39,627 nt of DNA from an uncultured Fibrobacter sp. (lineage in GTDB: Bacteria > Fibrobacterota > Fibrobacteria > Fibrobacterales > Fibrobacteraceae), in NCBI GenBank assembly GCA_946414075.1, contig CAMKNA010000022.1:1-39627 (forward strand), in the 5' to 3' direction. Numbering within the stretch: position 1 is the first letter of the stretch; every line of letters begins with the position of its first letter. Below are positions 7,637 to 16,569 of this stretch, one piece after another. Under the pieces are notes generated by a model. It saw only the letters and a program-made list of their open reading frames with translations. It was not told the origin of the DNA and made no database searches. Made by a program: the position numbers and the translations under genes.

Positions 7637-9033
7637 AGTTGGATTTGACAATAGGCGAAATGCTGAAGATGCTGGAAACGGAGGCCGTGGGCGTTGCTCC
7701 CAAGGTGCTGAAACGCAAGGTGGTTCTCAGCATGGATTCGAGAGAAAAGGCCAAGGGCGTTGTCTTTTGGCCTATCAAGGGTGTCCGTTTTGATGCCCAC
7801 AAGTTTGTAAACCAGATGGAAAAGGAAGGGGCGCTCATGAGCGTTGTAAACCAGAAAGTCGTGGAAGAATACTCCACCCAGAATGAAACCTTCAAGGCCT
7901 ATGCACCTGTAGAGGACACTACAAAGGCTCTTCTCAAGCTTGCAAAGGAATACCAGCGCCGTTTCAAGGTGAAGAAGGTGGCCATTACCGGCAGTAACGG
8001 GAAGACCACTACCAAGGAGATGGTGAAGGCTGTGCTTTCTTCCAAGTTCGTGACCCACGCTACCGCGGGAAACTTCAACAACCATATCGGTGTGCCCATG
8101 ACCCTTTTCCAGCTGAAGCACAAGCATGAGGCTGCCGTGGTGGAAATGGGCACCAGTGGCCCAGACGAAATTCGCCCCCTTTCTCTGGCGGCCGAGCCCG
8201 ATGTGGCTGTGATTACCAACATCGGGGCTTCCCACCTGGAACGCCTGGGTGACTTGGATGGCGTTTTCCGCGAAAAGATTACCATTACTGCGGGCCTCAA
8301 GAAGAACGGAATCCTTATCGTGAATGCTGATGACCCGAGACTCTGCAAGGTCAAGAGCACCAGGAACTACAAGGTGGTGACCTTCGGACTTCGCCGTGGC
8401 GTGGTGAAGCCGGAAAGGCTTTCCTGGAACGAGGACGGTTGTGCTGATTTCTATGTGGGCCGTACCCATTTCCAGCTAAATGTACCCGGAACTCATAACC
8501 TGTATAACTCTCTTGCGGCTATTGCTGTAGGCGAAGCCTTCCGCGTTTCCAAAGCCGAAATTGCCAAGGCGCTTAAGAGTTTCCGTGCCACCAACATGCG
8601 CATGGAAATCAAGAAGGGCAATGGTTTCAAGATTGTGTCGGACTGCTATAACGCCAACCCCTCTTCTACCCGCATGGCTCTCCAGACTATTGGCAACATG
8701 AATGTGGAAGGCAGCCGTATCGCTGTTCTTGGTGACATGCTGGAACTGGGTAAGGAATCTAAGGAACTGCATCGGAGCATCGGTGCGCTGGTTCCCGAGA
8801 TGAACTTTGACCTTCTGGTGGCTGTAGGTGAACAGGCCAAGAACTATGTGAAGGGTGCCGAAGGGAAGGGTATGAAGAATGCCTTGCATTTTGACTCTGT
8901 GCAAGAAGTGATTGAGTTCTTGACGGATGTGGTAAGCAAGGGCGATGTACTTCTGGTCAAGGGCTCCCGTGGCATGAAGATGGAACAGGTGGTGGATGCC
9001 TTGCTGAAACAGACGACGGTGTCCAAGGCTTAA
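7630..9033 (+). CDS. murF: UDP-MurNAc-tripeptide:D-Ala-D-Ala ligase MurF
   Basis: 467 residues. MurF adds D-Ala-D-Ala to the UDP-MurNAc-tripeptide, completing the soluble precursor. The P-loop GSNGKTTT lies at 121-128, followed by 'GNFNNHIGVPMTL', 'EMGTSGPDEI' and 'DCYNANPSSTRMAL', all typical of MurF. Length is normal. In most dcw clusters mraY and murD come next, but here the next gene is ftsW after a 26-bp gap, the only gap between murE and ftsA. Confidence 0.95.
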   Translation: MLKLDLTIGEMLKMLETEAVGVAPKVLKRKVVLSMDSREKAKGVVFWPIKGVRFDAHKFVNQMEKEGALMSVVNQKVVEEYSTQNETFKAYAPVEDTTKALLKLAKEYQRRFKVKKVAITGSNGKTTTKEMVKAVLSSKFVTHATAGNFNNHIGVPMTLFQLKHKHEAAVVEMGTSGPDEIRPLSLAAEPDVAVITNIGASHLERLGDLDGVFREKITITAGLKKNGILIVNADDPRLCKVKSTRNYKVVTFGLRRGVVKPERLSWNEDGCADFYVGRTHFQLNVPGTHNLYNSLAAIAVGEAFRVSKAEIAKALKSFRATNMRMEIKKGNGFKIVSDCYNANPSSTRMALQTIGNMNVEGSRIAVLGDMLELGKESKELHRSIGALVPEMNFDLLVAVGEQAKNYVKGAEGKGMKNALHFDSVQEVIEFLTDVVSKGDVLLVKGSRGMKMEQVVDALLKQTTVSKA

Positions 9034-9059
9034 GGGGAATAGAGAGGAAACGCGTTTAG

Positions 9060-10229
9060 ATGAATAGCTTGCAGACCATAGGCGTAAACAAGTGGCTGTT
9101 GCTTGCAACGCTGCTGTTGATATGCTTCGGCATAGCCGTTGTCTATACGGCGTCTACGCCCCATGCTCTGCAACGGGGACTTTCTCCAGAGTTCTACCTG
9201 AAGGCTCACCTGTGGAAGGTCCTTGCTGCCCTGGTCATCATGTTCGTGGTTTCGAGAATTGATTACAGCGTGTGGATGAAGGGTTCCCGCGTGGTGTTCA
9301 TCGTGGGTGCGGTCCTTACGGTGGCTGCCATCGTCGCCGGCGGTAGCGTCAAGGGCGCCAACCGTTGGATTTGGGGAATCCAGCCATCTGAAATCTTGAA
9401 GTTGGGACTGATCTCTTGGGTTTGCGCCAAGCTTGCGATTGCGGGGACCGACATCAAGTCCCTAAAATGCAGCCTGATCCAGCCGGCGGTGCCTTTCGGG
9501 ATTTCGGCAATCCTGCTTGCCTTGCAGCCGAATTTCTCTATGTTACTTTTGTTTGCTGGCATTACCCTTGCGGTTCTATTTGTGGCTGGGGCCCGTTTCA
9601 AGTATATCGCCATATCCCTTGCGGCTTGCATTCCGGTGGGACTGATTGTGCTTTTGATCAAGTCCCACACATCCAAGCGCCTGATGGCGTTCTTCAACCC
9701 GGCGGAGAACCAGAATTCCGCTTATCAGGGTGAGCATGCTTTGGAAGCGCTCGGCAATGGAGGCTTTTTCGGCACGGGATTTGGTATGGGCGTACAGAAG
9801 CTGGGTTACCTGCCCGAGGCCCATAAGGATGTGGTCTATGCGGTAATAGGCGAAGAGTTTGGTTTTGTGGGAACATTTGCCATCTTGCTGCTTTTTGGCA
9901 TGTTGTTCTACCAGGGCTTTGAAATCGCACGGAATTCTTCTAGCCGTTTTGGAAAGTATATGGCGGTGGCCTTGACCATTTCTCTGTTCCTGAACTTCTT
10001 GGTACATGTCTGTGTGAGCACGGGCCTTTTCCCCACTACAGGGCAGCCCCTGCCTTTCCTCAGTTTTGGAGGAACCAACTTGATTTTCTCGGCGTTGTTC
10101 ATTGGAATCCTTTTGAACATCTCTAAGCCGGGAACGGGCAAGAAAATTTGGGAACCCTATATGAAAAACGGGGACAAGACGGATTCTCGTCCCTTTACGG
10201 AGTCTGAAATTTCAAGGAGTGGACGATGA
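9060..10229 (+). CDS. ftsW: Septal peptidoglycan glycosyltransferase FtsW
   Basis: 389 residues with about ten membrane helices, the SEDS-family fold. FtsW polymerises lipid II at the septum with the class B PBP encoded upstream. The catalytic loop 'LPEAHKDVVYAVIGEEFGF' contains D257, matching the essential Asp of SEDS enzymes. The late signature 'PLPFLSFGGTNLIFS' (about 330-344) is present. The normally conserved 'QPDxGT' motif reads 'LQPNFSM' at about 155-161, with Asp changed to Asn and Gly to Ser. A GAGG lies 12 bp before the start, a rather long spacing. It overlaps murG by 4 bp. Confidence 0.93.
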   Translation: MNSLQTIGVNKWLLLATLLLICFGIAVVYTASTPHALQRGLSPEFYLKAHLWKVLAALVIMFVVSRIDYSVWMKGSRVVFIVGAVLTVAAIVAGGSVKGANRWIWGIQPSEILKLGLISWVCAKLAIAGTDIKSLKCSLIQPAVPFGISAILLALQPNFSMLLLFAGITLAVLFVAGARFKYIAISLAACIPVGLIVLLIKSHTSKRLMAFFNPAENQNSAYQGEHALEALGNGGFFGTGFGMGVQKLGYLPEAHKDVVYAVIGEEFGFVGTFAILLLFGMLFYQGFEIARNSSSRFGKYMAVALTISLFLNFLVHVCVSTGLFPTTGQPLPFLSFGGTNLIFSALFIGILLNISKPGTGKKIWEPYMKNGDKTDSRPFTESEISRSGR

Positions 10230-11296
10230 AAAAGTTCCTTTTTGTGTGCGGTGGAACCGGTGGACATATCTTCCCGGCAGTGGCTATTGCCGAGAGTCTC
10301 AAAAAGATGGGTGTCCAGGACATTACCTTTGCCGGTCGTAAGGATTCCATGGAAGAACGCCTGGTGGCGGGCAATTGGCCCTATGAATATATTACCGCGG
10401 AGCCGCTCCATCGGGGGCCCTTCCTTAAGAATTTGGCGTTGCCCTACAAGTTGATTAAGTCTTTGTCCCACGCAAAAAAGGTTGTCCGTAAGGTGAACCC
10501 CGATGTGGTGGTGGCTACGGGCGGTTACGTTTCGCTGCCTATTGTTCTTGCCGCTGGCAGCATGGGAATTCCCGTGTATTTGCAGGAACAAAATGCAGTA
10601 GCAGGAATTGCCAACAAGATGGGTGCCCGCTATGCAAAGACCGTGTTTGTGACATCCGAAGATGCCGCCAAGTTTTTCCCAGCCGGAAAGACCATGATTT
10701 TTGGCAACCCGGTTCGTGAATTGCCTGCCGAAGACAGCCTGGAACGCCCGCTGGAATTTCGGGAGGGTAAGAAGGCTGTGTTTATTGTCGGCGGCTCCCA
10801 GGGTGCAGTCGGCATCAACAATAAGATTGAAGAGAGCATTTCTAGAATCGTGAACAACGAGAATGTTTCCGTAGTCTGGCAGGTGGGCGTCAAAAACGTG
10901 GACGCTATTAACGGCCGTCTGGGAATTCTTCCCAATGTGTCGGTGAAGGGGTTCCTGAACGGGATCTACGCCTACATGAAGCATGCGGATTTGATTATTA
11001 GTCGTGCGGGGGCTTCGGCTTTGGCCGAGATTCTAGCCTTCGGCAAGCCTTCTATTCTGCTCCCGTTCCCCCATGCCACGGCAAACCATCAGGAACATAA
11101 CGCCCGTGCCGTCGAGAAGGCCGGCGCCGCCCTGGTGGAACTGGACAGTGACGAGAACCATTTGTGGGACAAGGTGGAGTCCCTGCTGTTCGATAGCGAG
11201 AAGCTTTCCAAGATGGCCGCTGCCGCGAAAAAGCTTGGAATGCCCGATGCTGCGGACAAGATTGCCAAGGTGATTTTGGAAAAGGAAAGTGCATAA
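10226..11296 (+). CDS. murG: Lipid II synthase MurG (GlcNAc transferase)
   Basis: 356 residues, a GT28 glycosyltransferase with two Rossmann domains. It transfers GlcNAc from UDP-GlcNAc to lipid I on the inner face of the membrane. The N-terminal glycine-rich loop 'CGGTGGHIFPA' binds the acceptor side; 'IVGGSQGAVGIN' and 'ISRAGASALAEILAFGKPSILLP' in the C-terminal half form the nucleotide-sugar site, followed by 'ATANHQEHNA'. Its stop overlaps the murC start by one base (TAATG). Confidence 0.95.
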   Translation: MKKFLFVCGGTGGHIFPAVAIAESLKKMGVQDITFAGRKDSMEERLVAGNWPYEYITAEPLHRGPFLKNLALPYKLIKSLSHAKKVVRKVNPDVVVATGGYVSLPIVLAAGSMGIPVYLQEQNAVAGIANKMGARYAKTVFVTSEDAAKFFPAGKTMIFGNPVRELPAEDSLERPLEFREGKKAVFIVGGSQGAVGINNKIEESISRIVNNENVSVVWQVGVKNVDAINGRLGILPNVSVKGFLNGIYAYMKHADLIISRAGASALAEILAFGKPSILLPFPHATANHQEHNARAVEKAGAALVELDSDENHLWDKVESLLFDSEKLSKMAAAAKKLGMPDAADKIAKVILEKESA

Positions 11297-12678
11297 TGCA
11301 GATTAATGATTGTAAACGAGTTCGTCGCTTGCATATGGTGGGTATCGGTGGTGCCGGCATGTCTGGCATTGCAGAAGTCCTGCATGAGAACGGCTTTGTG
11401 GTGACTGGTTCCGACATGGGTGAAGGCTCTGTTATAGATTACCTGAAACATCTGGGAATTCGTGTGGATAGTAAGCACGAAGCCAAGAACATAGAAGATG
11501 CGGACTTGGTGGTTTATTCTTCTGCCATTCCTTATGACAATCCCGAACTTGTGGAGGCGCGGGCCCGTCGTATTCCTGTGATCCGTCGTGCCGAAATGCT
11601 TGGCGAACTGATGCGCATGAAGTATACCCTGGCCATTGCCGGGACGCATGGCAAGACCACTACGACTTCTATTGTGGGTGAAATCTGGGAAGAGGCCGGT
11701 CTTGACCCCACCATCATTGTGGGTGGTGTGGTGAAGGGCAAGGGCAGCGGTGCCAAGGTGGGCAAGGGCGACTATCTCATTGCTGAAAGCGACGAGTTCG
11801 ACCGCAGTTTCCTATCTATGATGCCCTCTTCGGCCATTGTGACCAATATCGATGCTGACCATCTGGACACCTATGAAAATATCGACGAAATCAAGGACGC
11901 CTTTGTCCAGTTTGTGAACAAGATTCCCTTCTATGGACAGGCAATCCTTTGCATTGACGATCCCAATGTACAGCAGATTTATTCCAAGGTCCGTAAGCCG
12001 GTGATTACCTACGGGTTCTCCCGCCAGGCCAAGTACCATATTGACAATTTGCGTTTTGAGAAGGGGTTCCCCCATTTCGAGATTTTTAACGACGGTGTAA
12101 GCCTTGGGGAATTCCAGCTGCAGATTCCTGGGCGCCATAATGTGCTGAACGCCACCGCCGCTGTGGCCCTTGCCATGGAAGAGGGCATAGATGTAGAAGT
12201 GGCAAGGCGTGCCGTTGCTGCGTTTGAAGGTGTCCAGCGTCGTTTCGAACTGATTGGCGAGAAGAACGACATTCTGGTGTTCGACGATTACGCCCACCAT
12301 CCGACGGAGGCGACGGCCACTCTGCAGGGATTCAGGGATGCTTTCCCGGAACGCCGTGTGATTGTGGCTTTCCAGCCGCACCTGTTCTCCCGCACCAGGG
12401 ATCAGCACGATGCCTTCGGAAGTGCCTTTGCCAACTGCGATGTGTTGCTGTGTACCGATATTTACCCGGCTCGCGAACGCCCCATTGAAGGCGTGACGGG
12501 AGCCCTGGTTTCTGAAAGTGCCCTTGCCTTTGGCCACCGTAACGCTCGCTTTGTGGGTGACCAGCAGAATTTGCTCCCCATCTTGAAAGAGGAACTCCGC
12601 CCGGGTGATGTGGTGGTGCTGATGGGGGCCGGGAACATCTGGAAATTGGGGCGGAAGATTTTGGAGGAATGCATTTGA
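11296..12678 (+). CDS. murC: UDP-MurNAc:L-alanine ligase MurC
   Basis: 460 residues. MurC adds the first residue, L-Ala, to UDP-MurNAc. The N-terminal nucleotide-binding loop 'MVGIGGAGMSGIAE' begins near residue 14, the P-loop GTHGKTTT lies at 116-123, and 'FDDYAHHPTE' and 'FQPHLFSRT' mark the C-terminal domain. Length is typical. No ddl gene follows; the ftsQ start overlaps the murC end by 10 bp. Confidence 0.95.
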   Translation: MQINDCKRVRRLHMVGIGGAGMSGIAEVLHENGFVVTGSDMGEGSVIDYLKHLGIRVDSKHEAKNIEDADLVVYSSAIPYDNPELVEARARRIPVIRRAEMLGELMRMKYTLAIAGTHGKTTTTSIVGEIWEEAGLDPTIIVGGVVKGKGSGAKVGKGDYLIAESDEFDRSFLSMMPSSAIVTNIDADHLDTYENIDEIKDAFVQFVNKIPFYGQAILCIDDPNVQQIYSKVRKPVITYGFSRQAKYHIDNLRFEKGFPHFEIFNDGVSLGEFQLQIPGRHNVLNATAAVALAMEEGIDVEVARRAVAAFEGVQRRFELIGEKNDILVFDDYAHHPTEATATLQGFRDAFPERRVIVAFQPHLFSRTRDQHDAFGSAFANCDVLLCTDIYPARERPIEGVTGALVSESALAFGHRNARFVGDQQNLLPILKEELRPGDVVVLMGAGNIWKLGRKILEECI

Positions 12679-13514
12679 GTCCTAAAACCACATTCCTTGG
12701 ACGCCGTATAGGCTACAACGAGGAAAAGCGCAAGCGTACTCGTGCCATGAAGATAAAGAATGGCGCAAGAAAAAGCTTACGCTGGTTTGGACGGCGTGGA
12801 TGGATTATTGGCCTTGTGCTGGTGGTCCTTGCTACCGCTGCGTGGACGAACCGTTTTTACCTACAGCGTTTCAACCCCATGGAACTCCGGCATCTCCAAT
12901 ACATCGATATCGAAGGTAACCGCATGCTTACTTGGGAAGATGTGGTGCAGAATGCCCAGGTGGAGCCAGGAATGCTTCTTTCTGAAGTTTTCGAAGATTC
13001 GGTGGAAAAGAACCTGATGCAGCTGCCCCTGATTCACAGGGTGACGGTGGAAAAACATTTCCCATCTTCTCTCACCATCAGGGTGCAGGAATCTTCCCCG
13101 GTGGTGGCTTATTTCCAGGGAAGCCATGCCACGGTGTATTCGGAACGGGGGCTTATGCTACCCATGTCTACCTCTACGGCATTTCATTTGCCGGTGGTAG
13201 ATTCCATGGCCTTTGAAAAAATTGTGGATGTGGCGGCTCACCTGCAGAAGCTCAAGCAGGATAATGCGGAACTTTACGGACTTGTATCTCAGGTGTCCTG
13301 GAGTGAAGAGCACGGGGCATACGAAGTGTTCTTTAGTGATGTGGGCTACAAGGTCTTATTCCCTGAAGGGGAATGGGATAGGAATCTATGGACCTTATAC
13401 GAATCTGTCAAGCGCGGGTTCTCTCAGGACATGAACTGCTCTGGCGAGGTGGATTTGCGTTTCTCGGGTTTCCTGTACATAAGGAATTTTGACAAGAGGT
13501 GTGTCAATGGATGA
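12669..13514 (+). CDS. ftsQ: Cell division protein FtsQ
   Basis: 281 residues from the ATG at 12669, which has GGAGG three to seven bases upstream; a second ATG at 12747 lacks a ribosome site. A basic cytoplasmic tail of about 40 residues precedes one membrane helix (about 46-62). A POTRA-like segment follows ('LQYIDIEGNRMLTWEDVVQNAQV'), then the FtsQ domain. FtsQ links FtsB/FtsL to the rest of the divisome. Similarity is modest beyond POTRA, but topology and position before ftsA are diagnostic. It overlaps ftsA by 8 bp. Confidence 0.88.
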   Translation: MHLSPKTTFLGRRIGYNEEKRKRTRAMKIKNGARKSLRWFGRRGWIIGLVLVVLATAAWTNRFYLQRFNPMELRHLQYIDIEGNRMLTWEDVVQNAQVEPGMLLSEVFEDSVEKNLMQLPLIHRVTVEKHFPSSLTIRVQESSPVVAYFQGSHATVYSERGLMLPMSTSTAFHLPVVDSMAFEKIVDVAAHLQKLKQDNAELYGLVSQVSWSEEHGAYEVFFSDVGYKVLFPEGEWDRNLWTLYESVKRGFSQDMNCSGEVDLRFSGFLYIRNFDKRCVNG

Positions 13515-14745
13515 CAACAACGAATTGAGAAAAGAGGACTTGGTGTTCGGTCTCGATATCGGGACTTCCAAGATTAACCTGTTCGCGGGAGCGATGAATC
13601 CCGATAACACGGTGAAGATTCTTTGCTGTGGCGCTTTGCCGCTAAAGCGTCCCGACGAGTTGGACGATGTGGTGGAAACACTACAGAATGTCATTAGGCA
13701 ACTGGAGCCTTTCATTGATTTTGATGTCAGGGATGTCTATGTGGGTATTGCCGGTAGCCATGTGTCCTCCGTTAATTACAAGGGCTTGATTACGCTGCCT
13801 ACTGGAGAAGTCCGTGAGGTGGATATTGAACGAGTCAAGAGCTTGGCTAGTACCATCCCGGAATCCGCGGGTCAGATTCTCCATGTTTTCCCAGGGGAGT
13901 ACACCTTGGACGATCAGACGGGAATTCGCAATCCGAAGGGACTCAATGGCCGCAGATTGACCGTAGATGTTCAGGTGGTCACCTCCCGCCCGAACGCTAT
14001 CCAGAATCTGGACAAGTGCGTTACCCGCGCAGGACTCCATGTGGAAGAACTTGTGCTGGAACCCCTGGCGGCTGCCTCCGCCGTTCTGACAGACGACGAG
14101 CGGGAATTGGGCGTGGCCCTTATCGATATTGGCGCTGGTTCTGCGGACATTGCCGTCTTTGTTGGAGAGTCCGTTCGCTACACGGCGTCCCTGGATATTG
14201 CAGGAAACAAGATTACCAGCGACATTAGCCAATGTCTGAGAGTCCCCATATCCCTTTCTAAGGCCGAAGATATCAAGAAACGCTATGGGACCTGCCGAAT
14301 GAATAATCTCATAGAGGATGAAACTTTCCCGGTGCCTAGCGTCGGTGACCGTGGCGATGTCCCGTGCTCCAGGAAGCTCTTGGCAAATGTGATTACATGC
14401 CGCGTTGAAGAGATTTTCACGCTGTTGAACAATGATCTTAAAAAGCATAAGATGGAAGCCTTGCTGAATGGTGGTATCGTGTTGACAGGTGGCTGCTGCG
14501 CCCTGGACGGTATCGATGCCGTAGCCGAAAAGGTTTTTGGTAAGTCTGTTCGCATAGGGCATCCCCGTGATGTGGCTGGAGTGCAGAGCTATTCCAATCC
14601 GTCTTATGCAACGGGAATAGGACTTTTGCTGTATGCGGCCAAGCAGCGCCGTAGGGAAAAGCGTCGCGAGACGGGCAAGCAGATTTCGGTATCCATGAAA
14701 AAGAGCCTTCAATGGTTCAAGGATGTCCTTAAAACATATTTCTAA
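13507..14745 (+). CDS. ftsA: Cell division protein FtsA
   Basis: 412 residues from the ATG at 13507, with AAGAGG upstream; an in-frame TTG at 13489 is less likely. FtsA is an actin-fold ATPase that anchors FtsZ to the membrane. The phosphate loops are 'GLDIGTSKINLFAG' near the N-terminus and 'ALIDIGAGSADIAVF' in the middle; 'NGGIVLTGGCCALDGI' is the adenosine motif. The last residues, 'MKKSLQWFKDVLKTYF', form the expected amphipathic membrane-targeting helix. A 35-bp spacer with a strong ribosome site separates it from ftsZ. Confidence 0.95.
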   Translation: MDDNNELRKEDLVFGLDIGTSKINLFAGAMNPDNTVKILCCGALPLKRPDELDDVVETLQNVIRQLEPFIDFDVRDVYVGIAGSHVSSVNYKGLITLPTGEVREVDIERVKSLASTIPESAGQILHVFPGEYTLDDQTGIRNPKGLNGRRLTVDVQVVTSRPNAIQNLDKCVTRAGLHVEELVLEPLAAASAVLTDDERELGVALIDIGAGSADIAVFVGESVRYTASLDIAGNKITSDISQCLRVPISLSKAEDIKKRYGTCRMNNLIEDETFPVPSVGDRGDVPCSRKLLANVITCRVEEIFTLLNNDLKKHKMEALLNGGIVLTGGCCALDGIDAVAEKVFGKSVRIGHPRDVAGVQSYSNPSYATGIGLLLYAAKQRRREKRRETGKQISVSMKKSLQWFKDVLKTYF

Positions 14746-14780
14746 AACAAAAACAACCACTCACAACAGGGAGAAAAACT

Positions 14781-16352
14781 ATGAGTGAATTCGACATAAC
14801 CCCAACCTCACACATCCTAATGGATGATTCAACTCTCAACAACGCGAAGGTCAAGGTCTTCGGCGTGGGCGGCGCCGGTGGCAACACCGTGAATCGCATG
14901 GTCGGCATGAACATTGAAGGCGTGGAATACTACGCCGTCAATACGGATGCCATGGCTCTGGATTTGAGCAAGGCGGACCACAAGATTGCTATAGGCCAAA
15001 AGACCACAAAGACACTTGGTGCCGGTGCTAAGCCCGAAATAGGTCGCAAGGCTGCCGAAGAGAATATCGACGACCTGAAGGAAGCCATGAAGGGTGCTGA
15101 TCTCATCTTTATCACTGCTGGCATGGGTGGTGGTACTGGTACGGGGGCAGCTCCTGTGGTGGGAGCCGTGGCCCGTGAATTGGGCATTCTCACCATCGCT
15201 GTGGTGACCAAGCCTTTCCGCCATGAAGGCCCCGTTCGCTCCAGGAATGCCGAGAAGGGCATCAAGGCTCTGCGTGAAAATGTGGACACCATGATCGTGG
15301 TGGACAACAAGAAGCTCATGAAGGTGGTTGAAGATACCGACAAAAAGATGACCCTGGATGGTGCGTTCAAGCTTACCGACGAGATTCTCGGCAACGCTGT
15401 TCGCAGCATTTGCGACATCATGTTCCGTCATGGCCTTATCCATGTGGACTTTGCCGATGTTAAGACAGTTATGTCCAATGGTGGCTCTGCCTTGATGGGT
15501 ACGGGTATTGCAGAAGGTGAAGGCCGTGGTATCAAGGCCGTTGATACGGCTTTGTCCTCTCCGCTTCTGGAAGATGTAAATGTAGAAGGCGCCACTGGCG
15601 TGCTGGTGAATGTTTCCCATGGAGAAAACTTCTCCATGCTGGAATACGATGAGGCTATGGAACACATCTATGAGGCCGTAGGCGAGATGGGTGACCCGAA
15701 TATCATCATTGGCGACATTCTGCTCCCGGAACTGGGCGACAAGGTTTGCATTACCGTTATCGCCACAGGTTGTGGTGGAACAACCGCCGGTGAAGTAAAG
15801 CCCATGTTTGCAAGTGCTGCCGATGTGCCCAGTGCTCCTGTTACCATGGACATGATTAATTCTATCGGCGCTCCCGGTAGCTACCAACAGGCTTCTCAGC
15901 CTGTGGCGGCCACCCCGCGTCCGACGGCCACCAACTTTGTCGCTCTGGCCCAGCCGGAAGCTATTGTCACTCCTGCAGCGGAATCCCTGACGGTTCCCAT
16001 GGGTACTGTTCCCCAGGCTCCTGAAGTTCAGGCTCCGGCTATGGATTTTGCCTCTGCGCAGTTCAATGCCCAGGCTCCTGCTTTCGAAGAAAAGCTGATG
16101 CCTCAAGGTACTGCCACAGCGACCCTTCCTGAAACGGAAGAGATGCCTGGCATTGCCGACATGGACCAGCTTTCCAACGGTGACTATGGCACCCCGGCCT
16201 ACACTCGCCAGACCATGGCCGAAATGCCTGCCCGCGAAGTGGAAGAATCCCGCAACACGAACTATGCCGAAGGTTCCTTGAAGACCAACGGCGTGGATTA
16301 CGATGTCCCGGCCTTCCTCCGCAACGGCGGTTTCAAGCTGGATTCTTTCTAG
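14781..16352 (+). CDS. ftsZ: Cell division protein FtsZ with a long C-terminal linker
   Basis: 523 residues, longer than the usual 350-400. The tubulin-like GTPase core spans about 20-340: GGAGGN near 30-35, the signature GGGTGTG at 116-122, and the T7 loop 'HVDFADVKTVMSNGGSA' that completes the GTPase site of the neighbour. Then comes a linker of about 160 residues rich in Ala, Pro, Gln, Thr and Glu. The conserved C-terminal peptide D508-V-P-A-F-L-R514, which binds FtsA, is intact. GGGAG stands shortly before the ATG. This is the last gene of the operon, and hairpins follow. Confidence 0.96.
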   Translation: MSEFDITPTSHILMDDSTLNNAKVKVFGVGGAGGNTVNRMVGMNIEGVEYYAVNTDAMALDLSKADHKIAIGQKTTKTLGAGAKPEIGRKAAEENIDDLKEAMKGADLIFITAGMGGGTGTGAAPVVGAVARELGILTIAVVTKPFRHEGPVRSRNAEKGIKALRENVDTMIVVDNKKLMKVVEDTDKKMTLDGAFKLTDEILGNAVRSICDIMFRHGLIHVDFADVKTVMSNGGSALMGTGIAEGEGRGIKAVDTALSSPLLEDVNVEGATGVLVNVSHGENFSMLEYDEAMEHIYEAVGEMGDPNIIIGDILLPELGDKVCITVIATGCGGTTAGEVKPMFASAADVPSAPVTMDMINSIGAPGSYQQASQPVAATPRPTATNFVALAQPEAIVTPAAESLTVPMGTVPQAPEVQAPAMDFASAQFNAQAPAFEEKLMPQGTATATLPETEEMPGIADMDQLSNGDYGTPAYTRQTMAEMPAREVEESRNTNYAEGSLKTNGVDYDVPAFLRNGGFKLDSF

Positions 16353-16405
16353 TCCTTAATTAACACACACACCGGATGCGCGAAAGCGTATCCACCACAA
16401 CACGA

Positions 16406-16444
16406 GGGATCACCTGGGTCTCCCTGCCTGGGTGATCCCTTCTT
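16406..16444 (+). terminator. Terminator after ftsZ
   Basis: GGGATCACC at 16406-16414 pairs perfectly with GGTGATCCC at 16431-16439 around a 16-base loop, and TTCTT follows. It is the likely end of the dcw transcript. The T-run is short and merges into the next hairpin. Confidence 0.6.
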
Positions 16445-16463
16445 GCGTCTTCGACGCAAGAAG
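16439..16463. repeat. Perfect 11-bp hairpin after ftsZ
   Basis: CTTCTTGCGTC at 16439-16449 and GACGCAAGAAG at 16453-16463 form a perfect stem around TTC. It starts at the last base of the preceding terminator stem, so the two structures compete at one base. It may strengthen termination or protect the transcript end. Confidence 0.6.
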
Positions 16464-16493
16464 TATTATAAGACCGCTCGCGTTCCTCTTGTC

Positions 16494-16514
16494 ATGCCCG
16501 GCTTGACCGGGCAT
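16494..16514. repeat. REP-like hairpin
   Basis: ATGCCCGG at 16494-16501 pairs with CCGGGCAT at 16507-16514 around CTTGA. This GC-rich intergenic hairpin has the look of dispersed repeats found in many bacterial genomes. Only one copy is visible in this window. Confidence 0.4.
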
Positions 16515-16569
16515 CTCCTTTCAAAGTCTACAACCCTCCCGCCACCGCTTTTTTCTAGATTATTCGTAT

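Noticed and set aside
14829..16106. Long minus-strand open frame (425 codons) opposite ftsZ
   Set aside because: It is the complement of a strongly conserved ftsZ and translates to a His-rich, low-similarity sequence without start signals.
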